NCBI GenBank assembly: GCA_018389105.1
Contig: JACATO010000308.1
Span: 2,541,001 to 2,605,000, forward strand
Length of the DNA stretch: 64,000 nucleotides
Direction of reading: 5' to 3'
Source of the DNA: Nautilus pompilius
Taxonomy: Eukaryota > Mollusca > Cephalopoda > Nautilida > Nautilidae
Notes under the pieces: model-generated
Seen by the model: the letters and a program-made list of their open reading frames with translations, nothing else
Told to the model about the DNA's origin: nothing
Database searches by the model: none
Program-made: the position numbers and the translations under genes
In this document: in pieces, positions 48,101 to 63,100 of the stretch
Layout of the letters: each line of letters starts with the position of its first letter
Position numbering within the stretch: the stretch's first letter is position 1

Positions 48101-51100
48101 AATGGACCCGGTGATCCTGCTCTTGCTTCTGATGTCATACATAATCTCCAGAAGGTAAAGTGGTTGCCAGAAACTGATCTCTCATGAGCTAATTTCTGAT
48201 TTCTTATTGGGAGAGAGAGCTATATTTTCTTTCCTTTATAAAATACCTAAAGGGAGATATCCTTTTGAAAAAATGTTGAATTTAGAGTGTATGTTGTTTT
48301 TTTATTTTTCTGTTTTTATAATTTGAAGGGTAAAATTGTTTAAGGGAGAGTAATTCACTACATTAAAAATTGTGTGGGGAATCTGGAACAAGCATTTATC
48401 TTAGTAATTAAGAAGACTTCCAACTGTGAAACATTGTAGAAGCCATCTGTATATTAAATAGGCCCCATCCTCTCTGTCTATTTTCTTGCAAATATTTTTG
48501 CATTTGTATTGTCCAGGATCTATCTGTTTTTAGCAGAGGTCTACTAGAGTAGAACTGTTTGTCAATTTTCATGGCATTGGAAAGATTTTAATTATTGACC
48601 AATAGAAATCTGTTTCACATTCTGGGCTGAACAGCTTTAAAAATGCTTATTAGAGTATACAGTTGTACAGCTTTTGAAGTATGAATTTTATGTCTTAGCT
48701 TTTTTGATTGTAAAACTTCCTGTGAGGTATTCAAACCTTGTCAATTTAAAAAGAAAAAAAATAATTATGTAATTGTATGAAGTAGTTGGGTTTGATTATC
48801 CACATCTTTTATTACCTGTTACTTACATTACAGAAAGCAGCCATTCATGATGCATTGAAATCTGCTAATTCTGATTTTTGTGTTTTTTTTTATTTCTTTA
48901 CTTATTCTGCTAATTAATCTTTTTAGATTGTTAATGGCACTCGCCCAGAGCCTGTCTTTGGCATTTGCATGGGAAACCAACTGATTGCTCTGGCAGCTGG
49001 GGCTAAAACATACAAGCTGCCCCTAGGGAACAGGTTGGTCAAGCTATCTTCACTATATTTTTTAACTGTAACTTGCAAAGAAATGCTATATTTTGCTGTT
49101 ACTTATAACATTTTGTTGTGATGTCAAAGCAGTACAGACCATTCAATTGTTCGGTTGTTTATAAGATAGGAAATTTAGTCCTAGTCACTGGTCTCTGGAA
49201 ACATCAAAATATTATTAGTGTTGTTTTGTATTGGATTTTTATTTTACAGAGTACAAATTATTTATTTTTTTGGTAAATAATTTATATCTTCACCTACCAC
49301 ATATCTTCAAAAACAATGTAAAGGAAGTTAATTTATTTGGTATTGTGCCTGTTTATTTGTAGAGGCCATAATCAGCCAGTGCTCAATGTTTTGAACAATC
49401 AGGCTTTTATCACTTCCCAAAACCACGGCTTTGCCATAGACAGCAAATCTCTGCCATCTGACTGGCAAGTTCTCTTCATCAATGTTAATGATAAGACAAA
49501 CGAGGTAAGCTCTCATTTTGTTTCCCCTCTTTCTTCATTGTCAAAGAGATGAATAACAACGTTGACTTTATCTTCTTTTAAAGTCAAAAGATATTCCAGC
49601 AACAAAACCCCAAGTCTTCAGATCTTTTCGGCTATCCCAGCTCAATTATTTGGTTAAATGTTTTACATTTTTCTCATTGGTATAAGATTTCTTAATTTTC
49701 ATTTTTATAGCTAATTATGATTCTGCATTAAAATCCTAATTTTAATTTTGACTGAAAAATTTACACTATTCTGCCATTTCACATAACTAAATATTAATGC
49801 ACCCAGTGTTACTGTTAATCATAACTACATTGATTTTCATTTTTGAAGACAGTCTTCTGACAGAAATGTGTGCTTTGTATAAACCATTTGGATCTTGGCA
49901 AATTGAATGCATGTTTCACAGTTTTTCATTGTTTTTCAGGGAATAATGCATAAGCAGAGGCCAATTTTTACAGCCCAATTCCACCCAGAGGCCTGGGGTG
50001 GGCCCACAGACACAGAGGTAAGTGGCATGGTTAAAAACTTGTATTACACAGCTCCTGATGTGTCAAATATATTTAATACATATTTTCAAGAGTCTGTTAC
50101 TCTTTTACAGCCAAACCATAGCACCTAGCGTCCCAAATTTTGACTGTAGGTACCTCAGAATCTGGTGCACGGTTTTAAGCTACCACATTAATCTTGAAGG
50201 CCATTTTGAAACCACTGAAGGCTGCTTTTCAAAAACCTTATAGATTACACTTAGTTCACTGCACTCATTCAAAATGGATGATCTAACAGTCTCAAATTAT
50301 AATGAAGGTACCTTAGAATCAAAGTAGGATCAAAGGGTACCAGAGCCTGGCCTCATTCCCTTTGAATTCAAGAGAATCTAGTTCCCTATATAACTCAGCT
50401 TTGCTCAATAAAGCACAGGGCCAATCATTGAAAGTTGTTGGCCTCAATTTGGATAGTTGATGCTTTTCCCATGGACAACTATATGTTGAATGCTCAAGAT
50501 TGGCCAAAACATAGCCTTTAAAGAGGCTCTTATGAAACAAAGTTAAATTTAAGTGTTCAGCTTACAGAATGTTAAAAAAATGTATCATTAGCATCAATTC
50601 AGTGTTCATTCAATGATTGTGTGTTTAAACAAATGAAATTTCTGTTTTCAAATTGACAAAACCTTTTTTTTATAAAAGCCATTTTTTCCTGTGCAGCACT
50701 GGGTACCAACCCCTGGTAGTATAAATATAAAATAAAGCAAGAGCTGCAACAAGGCAGGATTTCTGTCACACACACACACACATACAGACACATGCATGCA
50801 CATTAACTTGATTCCTATTATTCATGTACAGGGAGAAGTAGTGGTATAGATTTCTTATCGCAATTTAATAGATAAAATGTAGTTGGAAGATATAGAAGTT
50901 AAAACGTGTTTGGCCCCCATGATTTTTCTTTTTGAAATATTTACTTTATCTACTGCATCTTTTGCTTGCTTTTTACTTATTCAGAAAAAAATCTATTAAA
51001 TTCTGTGCAGAATCCTTATTAAGCTGATGAAAGATTTTTCATGTTGCTAATTTTGTGTTCCTCCAGTTATTGGAAGGAATTAATTCATTCTTTTATATAT

Positions 51101-54100
51101 AATCTGATTAGAAATCAGTGGCTCACCTTAGTTTAGCAGAAGATCACAAATGTATGAAATGTTTACCTTTCTTTTTTGACATCTTGTAAATAATATGCAC
51201 AGTCTTTATCTCTATAAAGTAATTTATATCAATAGAAACTCCTGGTACTTATTTTATAGGAATACACACATTACTAATAATTATGATTTGGTTTCAGTGT
51301 TAACACACTCAAATGGTACAGAACTAGGCATAAATATGATGCTAATGAATATTTTTCTGGTTTTCTTGACAGACTTGAAAAGTTAAAAGGTTGACTAAAA
51401 TTCCCTTGAAATTGATGGTACAGGCAAATTATTACAAAAATCTTTTCAATGTCTACAACCTTAGATGTACCTGATAGGGTTTATGTAGTGCCATGGTTGT
51501 GGCTGCACCTTGTTGGGCCCAGCATTTTGATCTTTAGCAGTAGGAGAGGTAAATGAAGTCTGTTTTTTAAAAGACTTCAGTGTTCATTCAACTGATTTAG
51601 GAATCATATTTGCAGGGAATGGTAAAAGGCATTTTTATGATATTTTTAGGATATTTTTAGGATTTTGAATGACTATGAAAATAATTGTAAAGAATTTTCT
51701 TCTTTTTACTTACAGTTTTTATTTGACTACTTTATTGATCTGGTGAAGTCAAAAAAACCCAGTGTGTGTCATGTGATGAAGTCATTGCCTGCTGTCATTA
51801 AGGGAATAAAGGTGATGAAAAACTCTGGCTGGAAATTAAATTGTAGTTGGAATTCATTACTGAATTCATTCACAGCCCATTCAGAGGTGTAAAACTGAGC
51901 CGATAAGACAAAGCTGCATGCCAGCTATACTAATGTGTTCCTTAAATTACTGTTAAGTTAGAAAAATTATAATCATCACTTATAAAATTAACTAATTATT
52001 TACCTAAGACTTGATATTAGAATATGCTTCTAATACTAGACAGATAGCTAGTAAAGTTTCTAGAAGCTCTCCACAAAGAAATGCAGTTTTTGAACATATT
52101 AATAACTACATAGCTACTAGGCAATTTATTCTACCTACCTATAAATCTCTTGCCTAAACTATAAAGAGCAAACTTATTCAAATCTAACCAATGTTTGGTT
52201 TTTGAATTTCCTTTCTCTGCATTTGCTTAGTAAACATCCAGTACATGACCATTGATAGGTGAAGTAGAGATATTTACTTTCTTATTTTAAAAATTTATTA
52301 TGATTATTAATAGTTTTCTTTTATGAATAAATGATTTTTTATAGGTGGAAAAAGTGCTTGTTCTGGGGAGTGGTGGTTTGTCTATTGGACAGGCCGGTGA
52401 GTTTGATTACAGTGGATCTCAGGCAGTCAAAGCCCTTAAGGTAGACAATTCCTTTGGCCAGTTTTGTTTCATTTTAATTTTAATCAAGACATCAAATTAA
52501 CTCTCTGTATTATACTTGGGATGTATTTGCACCCTATATTATTCTTCATATCTGTATTACTCAGCAAAGGTTGAGCCATAGGGACTGTTACACATGGTAC
52601 CTTCCTAATTAACATAACTTTTTGTAACAACAAATTTACAACCTCTTGTGGTTTACACTATGAGTATATTGACTAAATATGCAGCCAGTCCAACACAAAT
52701 ACTAAACAGTGCTGCTGGGATAGGTAAAAAATCCACCTCAGGAGATATAAGTAATCTAAAAACTGAGGTGGTATACAGAGGTTTAATATTAAAGCTGGTT
52801 GGAACTCAGATCAGTGATTATGAAACTGTTACCATGCATTCTTTCTGCTTGCTCTTGTAATATAGTACAACTAAACCTGTCAGTTCAGTGATGTCAAAAA
52901 CAGTTACCCTTTTCATGAAATGTTTGGTGTTAAAAATTTACGTTATTATCTATAAATCTCTAATTCATTGGCCATTTGAAATACTAACTCTGTCATTTCA
53001 AGGGCCGACAACTCGTAGTTTTGTTTATTGTAGAGATTTTACAGTAAACCCTTGCCATTCACAGGGGATATGTCCCTAAGATTGCTAAATATGGTGAAAC
53101 CATGAATACTGATACTAAAGGCTTATGGGAAAAGGGGAGGATAGATTCTTGACACAAAAATAGCCATATTTCAACAAGAATAAATGATGGTGATGATGAT
53201 GTCGATGGTGTTCATGCATGGGGTTTGGTGATTTTCTGGATGGCAATCTGGAGAGCTTACAGAATTGAAGGCAGAGCCAGCAGGGGACTACGATGGTTTG
53301 GCTGGAGGGCCTTGCTTGTGCAGGAACATTGTGATGGGCAGCTGTTTTGCCTTTATCTGCAGGTCCTTTTAAATTTCTTTGCAAGACATTATATAGCCTC
53401 AATTTTCCTCTTTATCTTCAGGCTATGCTCCATAGAGGGGTCTCACAAGCATTTTGTCCGTGAATAATTTGCCATCATCTTGGTTTTTTGATGAGCTCCT
53501 CCAGGTACTCTTCAGTTAGTTTCTCTGCATGAGAATCAACAAGTTCTTTTACCTTTATTTCTCCAACATCAGAGACCATTCTTGCAATCTTCTTCCAACA
53601 GGTGTTGATAGTCAATGACCTGACTTCATTGAGTGGCTCCTTAATGTTTGTGATGCAGTTAGCGATGTTATAGTTGTTATAGCACTGCCTGACATCCATT
53701 GCTGAATCTTCTTCCATCACGTTAGGAATGCAACTGAGGCTCTAAATACAGTAATCACAGCTTGGTCTGGTGCCTGCAGGAAGGATGGCATGTTGGGAGG
53801 CAGGAAAAGCACCTCCACATTGGCACTGGATGGCCTCGTGTATTGACCTTGATTAGGATGGTCATCCTGTCCTTGGTTGACTTGAAGCCAGAAGCAGACT
53901 TCTTAGACAGGAATGTTCTTGATGGCATTCTTTTTTCAAAATAAGGCTGTTTCATCCATGCCTGGTTTGTAACTCTTCTATGGCTTGACATTGACTGGGG
54001 GATAGCCCCATGCTGCATCATGGTCTGCTGATACCACTTCATCCACCAACTTAACATTTTGTAAGTGTAAATCTCAATTTTTTTAACCACCCCTTGCTTT

Positions 54101-57100
54101 CACCAAAAGAAGTGGAACTGGCAGCAGTAACTCTTTCACCACCAGACACTTGCCAAAAATGCCCATATAGGCGACCAGCCTTTGCACATATCACTGGTCC
54201 ACTTTTTTGCTGTGCCCGATCTTCGATCCACAGGCTTAAGGATTGTTTCATTTTCTCCTTTTTGGGATCACCAGGCACAAATGACACTTTGGCACTTGCT
54301 TACTCTAACACTATCTCTTATGCTTTGTACTTTTTTCTTAATGCAGCGCACATTTGACTTGTTTATGCCATAGAGTCTACCCACTGATGCTGCACTCTGG
54401 CCATGGCTTTTTTATCCCATTAATCCTTGGATTTACCTGCTGTACCATCGTTTGCTTTCCTCTTAGGTGCCATGATTAAGGGAATGAGTTATCACAGAAA
54501 AAATAAAAAAGTCTCAAGTGAAAGCGGCATGATGATGATGATACAAAGGCTATGTACAGAAATGTGATAATGCTGCAAAAGGCATTGTTTGCCCCTATTT
54601 CTTTGTTCAGGAACAACAAAATGAAAAAGATGCAAAGAGAGAGCGTAACTCAGTTTCAGAATGGGAGGGAAGCAGACAATGAACTGCCAGGACAGGAGGA
54701 AAAAAAGCAAATCTATTAGAACGCTTTCAACATCGATGCACTTCTGTATATAGAGTATGGTATTCTAAAGGCAATCACCAAGAGAGAAGGAAACAAAATA
54801 AAGGAAGAATGTGAAAGGTACAATCTCAAGGGCTGGAGTCAAGAAAGTGTCCACTGTAGGAAATGTGGTGAAAATATTGCATGGAGGTGGTGGATTGATG
54901 GAAGCCATTGGAAGAAGTTTCAGTGGGGAGGGTGCATGAGATTGGCTAGGCAAAGGGATAGTACTAGACACTTGAGTGCTGGTCTGAGAGTCAGGCCTTC
55001 CATTGGAGAGAACGCGTGAGCATGCACTGCATTTCGTACTAGTTTTCATGGCATACAGTACAGTACTGCAGTCAGAAATATGGAGTGCTGCTACCCGTGA
55101 ATGGCAAAGGTTTACTGTATTCAAAACGCCATAGTAAAAGTGCTATGAGTGACAGAAAAAATTCTGTGTCTGTATCTGAAATACAACAGTTTAGATCAGA
55201 TGATTTAATTGTTATGCAGGAAGATGGCATCCAAACTGTGCTGATGAACCCAAACATTGCCTCTGTACAAACCAATGCTGAGGGAGAGAAGCAGGCAGAC
55301 ATTGTTTACTTCCTGCCCATTACTCCAGAATTTGTGACAGAGGTCATAAAGCGGGAACAGCCTGATGGGATGCTGCTTTCCATGGGAGGACAGACTGCTT
55401 TGAACTGTGGTACATTTAAGTTTATTAAACGCATTAAGAAGAAACAAAAAAAAAAGAGCTAAATAAATGAAACAAACTGAAGTTCGTGGGCCTTTAGTGA
55501 CTCATATTGTTGGAAAGTGTTAGACTCCATAAGGTGCAATGTGGGCCAGTATCAGGTTGTAGTTTATCTCTAGGGATGTGCTTTACTTTAGAGGTCTAAA
55601 CAATGGATGACCCAACTCAAAGCATCTTCAAGCATTTGACTGTTAATTTTCAAGGTTAGATTTGCTGCACATACCAAACAATACATTGGACAGATTTAGC
55701 CACATAACAAGTTCCCTCCATTTGTTTTTTTTTTTTTTGTTTTCAAAAATAAAAAATAATTTTCTCTTAGTAATTCTTTCAATCATATTAATGAAATTAT
55801 TTCTTTAACCTGTCCTTGATAGCCCAGTTCAACGTAAATTATTTATTCTCCTCTTCTTTTTTATTTTTCAAGATGATAATGTTCTCAATCAGCTGGGTTA
55901 CATTTTCAGATACCTTGAATTTAAAAATGTGTCTAGAAGTTTGAAAAAAATAAGATTGTATACAGGAGTTTTAGTTTCATAGAAATTATTCATTTTTTAC
56001 ACTTAAAAATGTGATGTTTCAGGAGTGCATCTGTTTCGGCAAGGAGTTTTGAAAGAATATGGAGTAAAGATCATTGGAACTCCTATACAAAGTATTGAAG
56101 CCACAGAGGACCGGCAGCTGTTTGCTGACAGACTGAAGGAGATTGATGAAAAAGTTGCTCCAAGTATTGCTGTAGAAACGGTAAGCCTGCTTTCATTTAC
56201 TGAGTATGTGAATAGCAAAAGCGTGGTTATTTAATTTATTAATACCAAGGAGACTGACTTGGGTGGGGATAATCTATTCACTAGTTTTCCTGTCAGTCAT
56301 TCTGAGATTTTAGACACACAAAGTACAAGTAACCTCCAGTGAGTTGTATTTTACTTAAGTGTTAGTGATTTAAAAATTGACAAATGTCAAAAGTAAAGTA
56401 ATATTTGGAGAAGCTGATGGGATACTTTTTATTGTTGTTTATACTTAAAGATGTATTTCTTCATATAGCTCAAAGATTCCCTGGATGCTGCTGATCAGAT
56501 TGGCTATCCAGTGATGGTGCGTGCTGCATATGCTCTGGGTGGACTCGGATCTGGAGTGTGTAATGACAGAGATGCACTGTTGAAGGTTGCAAAAAATGTA
56601 AGTGTTTGGATTAGTTTAGTTTGGAAGCTACAAAGAAATGGCAGGTCACCATGGTTCCATATAAGAGTCCATAAAAGGACCAAATTACTAATTGCTACTT
56701 GATGGAGTTCAGGAGATTTTCTGACATCACACTGAAGCTGTACCCAGATTTAATAATTTTGTTACTGACTTCTAATGTCAGTACACCTGAAATGTAACAA
56801 CAAGAATAATAATAACAATACTAGTAATAATAATAAGAAGAAAGATGCTTTGAAGACTGCCATCACACTTCTGTGGAAACTGCATATTTCAGTACCTATA
56901 AGATATTCACTTTTTTACTATTATCTGAACTTTATATACAGGCTATCATGTACACATCTGCAGCATGTTGTTGTTGTTAATGCCACTACCTGTTAGCATG
57001 AAAAATGTTTTAACTTGTAGATAGCAGCAGCCTGTTGTCAAGAGTATGCTAGATGGATGTTAATAAACACTTGAGAAAAATGGTCTAGTCATCAGTACCA

Positions 57101-60100
57101 GTTGACCAATCTTAAAAACTGGGACAACTGAAGATAATTTTTTTTATTTTCTTAAAATAGCATTAAATACTTTGTATATCATTTTTCTAGGATGGTTTGG
57201 AAGTCAGATAGAGGCTTACATAGCAATTATGCACAGCCCTTTTTTTTTAAACCCCCCCTAAAACTATTTATTTTTTATTTGTTATGTTTAGGCATTCAAT
57301 GTGACTAATCAGATTTTGATTGAAAAGTCATTGCTTGGATGGAAAGAAGTAGAATATGAAGTTGTGAGAGATTCTTCTGACAACTGTGTTACGGTCTGCA
57401 ACATGGAAAACTTTGATCCACTTGGAGTTCATACAGGTGAGTTTTCTGATCTGGCAGATGGAAATATTCTGGGCTTTTTCTTCTTTCGCTATAAAGCAAC
57501 AAACAACTACATGTTGCTTTTCATTGAAGATGGTATTAATTCCTTAGTATCTGCTTGTTGATAAGCCTCCCTGTTCTGTTCACTTTAAATGGAATTGCTG
57601 CTGCATTTTTTATTATTTATATATGACATACATTAAAACTGCAAATAATCAGTAAAGAAAACTATTATTTCATGAAAACTAAAATGTACTGTTATTAAAA
57701 AAAGAAAGGAAAGCTCCAACTTGTAAAAATTCAGATTGAAATGTACTGATCATCAAAGATAATGCACTGTATTAATAATTATAAGATAAATGAGCGTGTT
57801 ACATCATCGCTTTGCCACTGACTAGTTTTGTGTTTCCTGATGACTGTTGCATTGATAAGATTCTTTGAATTGATGTAGTTTTTTTAACCAATTGATTGAT
57901 AAGTTGCATGTCTGTTTTGCATGATTGTGGTAGTATGCATTTTCTTTCTTTAATTTTTTTTGATGTAGGGAAATCCAGGGATTTTAATAGGTGTAAATAG
58001 GGATTTAACTTTCAGTACTTTAGTACTTAGCAACAAAAGCACTCCAATCTTTCTGGGTATTATTGTCACTTAGGTGTGGGAGGTTAGAATATAGGCACAA
58101 TTTACTGTGGAATAGATTTAACTGATATGTATTAATGCTTAAGATCTGATTACTAACTATAAAGAAAAGCAAAAGGAAATTATTCTAGCCTTAGACATTT
58201 TCAAGCATTATAATGTCAGGTTCAGCACATTATCTTTGTCATTACAAAGTTTTAAACCAGTAAATTATTCAGATATAATTGCCATATTTATTGATTTTAA
58301 TTGGTATTAGCTTAGAACAACATACTTTGAGCTCTCTGTGAAACTCATGTTGTTATTGCATTGGCTTTGTGCATGTTTCAGGTGATTCTATTGTTGTTGC
58401 TCCCAGCCAGACATTATCCAATCAGGAATACCACATGCTTAGAGAAACAGCAATAAAAGTAAGTTGGGTTTTCATTGCATAATATTTTTTGTGGTTTTTA
58501 TTGGGCAGTCAATGGTCCAGTGGTACTATCAGCTGCCATGGTTGAGAGACATACCTTCCTGATATGCTTTCATCTTGCTCTTCGTCACACAGCTGTGTGG
58601 TTTTCTCCCACATTTAAAGAAACAAAGATCCAGTAGGATTTTCTGGGTACATATGGTGGAAATTGGGGCAGGATTTTTGATCTGCTCTTTAGACATCAAA
58701 GGTCAGGACATGGTTCTCCAAGATGATGTTTAATTTTTGTCATCTGTCATAGTGTCTGATTGCTTATGAGTTCACTGCAGCTTCATAACAACTAAAGGTA
58801 CCTTATAGCTACAATAAATAGTTATTTTTAATATTTGATATTTTTAACACTTCGCTAATATCACGAATCTATAATAATCAAATTCTTTTGTTTTTAAATA
58901 CTGTTAACATCATTTTAACCTTAGTTAAAATATTAAATGAAATTTTTTGTGTGTACACATTTAAGCCATAAATCTTCATGTAATACTTGGCTTTATAACA
59001 TCTTGTCATATTTATTTCTTCTGAGTTATTAACTAGAGGTTTGTAGGTGTCTGCTGTACTCTGTACATAGAATGGATGACAGCTAACGTCAGTTTGCTTG
59101 TTTTTATCCTGCAGGTAGTTCGACATTTTGGGATCATTGGTGAATGTAACATTCAGTACGCTCTGCATCCTCGTTCCCTTGAGTATTGCATCATTGAGAT
59201 TAATGCTCGTCTGTCTCGGAGTTCAGCTTTAGCATCCAAAGCTACAGGGTAAGTTTGAGGTTTCATGATGGTTCAGGGTTTTCTTGATTTTGTTTCAGCC
59301 ATTAATCATCATTTTATTTTGAAAGCAGAGTTTTTGCAGAAGCCTATAAAAAAACTTTTGTCTCCAAAGTGGAGGAAAGAATAATTCAAAAGGCTACATG
59401 TACTTGTTTTACTCTATGTTCTGATCACTGTTTTTTTAGTTATCCTTTGGCTTTCATTGCTGCCAAGTTGGCTCTGGGTATTGATCTTCCTAGCATTCAG
59501 AACAACACCACACAGATGACCACAGCCTGCTTTGAGCCTAGCCTGGATTACATTGTTACTAAAATCCCTAGATGGGATCTTAGCCGTTTCCAACAAACAT
59601 CCAATCAGATTGGCAGTGCCATGAAAAGTGTTGGTGAAGTATGTTTGTTTGTTATTGTCTTTTCTCTTCTCTGTGTATTTACAAAAACACCACACCCAAT
59701 CTAAAATTTACTTTCACCTGTTAGTGGTATATATATATACAGTCGACCCCCCCCCCCTCCCACCCGCGTAATCGCGGTTTGGCATTCGTGGCCCCGGTTA
59801 TTTACGGAATTTTCCTTAGAACTTAACTAATAATTGTTCTTGGAAACCACCGCATATTCGTGGAATCTCAAATATCTTCCGTGATTTTTCATGGCTTTTT
59901 TTCGTGGCAATATATATTTTTTCACGCTAAATTATTAATAACAACATAATTTACTAATTTTGTAATATAAATACTAACGTAAATTCAGCAAAATATCAAT
60001 ATAAAATAAACGCTATTGGCTGGAGGTTTGAAAGTAGCCAATCGGAGAGCGTTATTCATTTCTCCTCGCCGCTGATTGGCTGCTGCCCACGAGGCGCTGT

Positions 60101-63100
60101 CTCAGGCAGATGCAGCCCAGCAGCTCCGCATCATCCCAGTTTACCGTGTGTAGCTATTTCGAGTGTTTCTCTGAGTGTTGTATTTTTTATTAAATTATTA
60201 TTATATATTTACTTATATATTTTTTATTATATTTTGACGTTTATAAGCATTTTTATGGACCATGTCCAATATTCGCGGTTTTTCACTCTTCGTGGGTGCT
60301 CTAGGAACGTAACCCCCACGAATACCGGGGGGACAACTGTATGTGTATATATATATATATGTCAAATCTCTCTGCCTCATGGGACCCCAGCTCAGCAAGA
60401 ACAGAAATACTTTAATATCTCAAAAGAGATGGAGCCTTTTTTCTTTATAAATATTTTCTAGTAGCCATAATTATGCACTCATCTATAAAACATCTGATAT
60501 TTCACTATAATCAGTTTAGTAGTGCTTACATGTATGTGAGCATATGACTTAGAAAACTCACACATGTAAATAACAAAATTTTATCCTGCAAGATTTTTAT
60601 TTCATAAATATACGAGGTCTGTTGAAAAAGTATCCAACTTTATTTTTTCCTGTGGGAAGTAATGACGTTAGGGAGGCAAAAGTGTGCATAGTGGAGCCAC
60701 ATGCCTTCATGCGCATGCTTAGTTTTTGGCAGGCTTGCTGGATGTGTTTGCTGTCAGGCAGCCATCGTGTGAGGTGCTGTACTATTTATCGCATTTTTAT
60801 TTCGCCCGTGATGACGAAACGTGTGGAGCAATGATCTTGCATCAAGTTTTGCCAAAAGCTTGGAGATACCCAAGCGGAAACAATTCGCAAAATTCAACAG
60901 GCTTTTGGTGACAATCACATGGGTGTTTCCCAAATTAAAGAATGGTACAACAGGTTCAAAGATGGCCGCACATTGGTGGAGAGTGACCAGCGTTCCGGGA
61001 GGCCATCAAAAAGCTGCAATGCAGTTGTTATCAAGAAAGTGTGGACCTTGATAATGGAGGATCGTTGTTTTACGGTGCGGGAAATTGGTGACGAGGTTGG
61101 GATCAGTAATAATTCTGCACATGCAATTTTAAAGGAGGATTTGGGCTTTGCGCAACCTCAAGACGAAGTTGTTGCTGTTCCTGAGAAAGCAGCTTGGGCA
61201 CAAATTTTGCTACGGGTATGACCCGGGAACCAAAGCTCTGTCATCACAGTGAAAGCACCCAACGTTGCCAAGGTCTGGAGAAAAATCAAGGTGATGCTGA
61301 CTGTTTTCTTCGATTATCGAGGTGTTGTGCATCACAAATACACACCAGAAGGACAAACAGTTACAGAGGAGTACTATCAGGAAGTCCTCTGATGTCTTTG
61401 TGATGCAGTTCAGCGCAAGAGACCGGATCTATGGGCTTCGCAAAACTGGCAGCTGCATCATGAGAACACCCTGGCTCATTCGTCGCAGCTGATCCAAGGT
61501 TTCATGGCAAAGAAAGGTATTTCGCTCATTCTCCAGACATGGCTCCTCCTGACTTCTGGTTGTTCCCAAAAATGAAGATGCCACTGAAAGGCTCCCACTT
61601 TGAGAGCCAAGAGGACATGAGGAATGCGACAGTGGAGCTGAGAGCCATTCCGTAAGAAGCATTCCAGACATGCTTCGAAGAGTGGAAAGATCGCTGGGCT
61701 AAGTGTGTGGAGGCACAAAGGGGCCCACTTAGAAGGGGATTAGCAATTGAACCCCCACCAAGTACGTAATTTTTTTCCCAGCCTAAAGTCGGATACTTTT
61801 TCGACAGACCTGTTTTATTTGGTGAATCCATAATTATGGGCACCATTGTAGATCTCGTGTTATACATACATACATACATATACTTATACTGATGGAACTA
61901 TTTTTTAAAAAGTAACAAACAACTATTCTCAAATAATTACTATTGCTTCAATAATAAATTACACCAGTCCAAGGGATGTGAGACTGTGTGTGTAAATATG
62001 GGGCAAGGAGATAAATGCATGTTGAACCTCTCCTGTTCTAATAAGGCTAACAGCATTTGGCATCAACTGCTGTCTTTTGATGAAAATTTCTCATTTTTGT
62101 TCCAAATATGATTCATGAAATGAAAGTTAATCAATTTTCAGGTAATGGCTATTGGCAGGACGTTTGAGGAGAGTCTGCAGAAGGCACTTAGGATGACACA
62201 CCCGACGATTGATGGCTTCAGCGCCAAGCTACCAGAGGGAAAGACCTATCTGAAGGATTTTGACCTGGAAGACAGCCTCAGGGTTCCTAACAATGCCAGG
62301 ATTCATTCTATTGCCAAGGTAGTGATTTTTTTGTCACTTTTTTTCTGAATAGCATTTTCCAGAGAAGAAACTTGGAATTAAAATCCTCAGTTTTTAGTAG
62401 GAGTTTTCAAACAAAATTATAAAGCTAATGCTGTTTAAACAACAAAAAAAAGACAAAAATAAATTGTTTTCATTCTTGAGATAAAACAAAATAAATGGTA
62501 GAGACATGTTTAATTCAATAATATTTGCAAGGTAGACAACTTTGGTGAAGGAGCGTAGTGCTAATATTGTCCACCAGGAAGCATTGCCAACTCTGCACCA
62601 CACAGGGGCCAGCGCTCTCAACTTTGGCGGGGAAAGTCCCTACTTGAACTTTTCATTTTTTAGATGTGGGAAGAAACCAATGTAGTCGAGTGGTGAAGAG
62701 CAAGAAGAAACTGTCACAGGGGTTTGCCAAACCAAATCAGTTCCTCAAACTTAGTAGAATAACCATTGGACCACTGTGCCACCTACCAAGTAATTATGAT
62801 TTGTAGTTTTGAAAATTTCATCACTAAGGATTCTGAGGCGGAATAATAACATTTTAGTCTCGTGATGCTGAAAATGATTTGGTGCTAAGTTTACCTTGCA
62901 AAATGAAGAAAATATAGCCTTATATACAAAACATTATGTACTACTATTCTGTTACCTCAGCTGTTCTGGCCATACTCATTTAACTGTTTTTGATTGTTAT
63001 GCAGTCTCATTTTGATTTGGCTCAACTTTTTTAAAACCAGAGGATAACAGTTTTCCTCTTGTAGATTAGATAGACTTTGCAGCAAGAAAAACCTTGGCCA

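Noticed and set aside
55410-55462. Open-frame continuation after the CPS exon ending 55409
   Set aside because: A GTACAT donor and the homologous continuation at 56023 show it is intron read-through.
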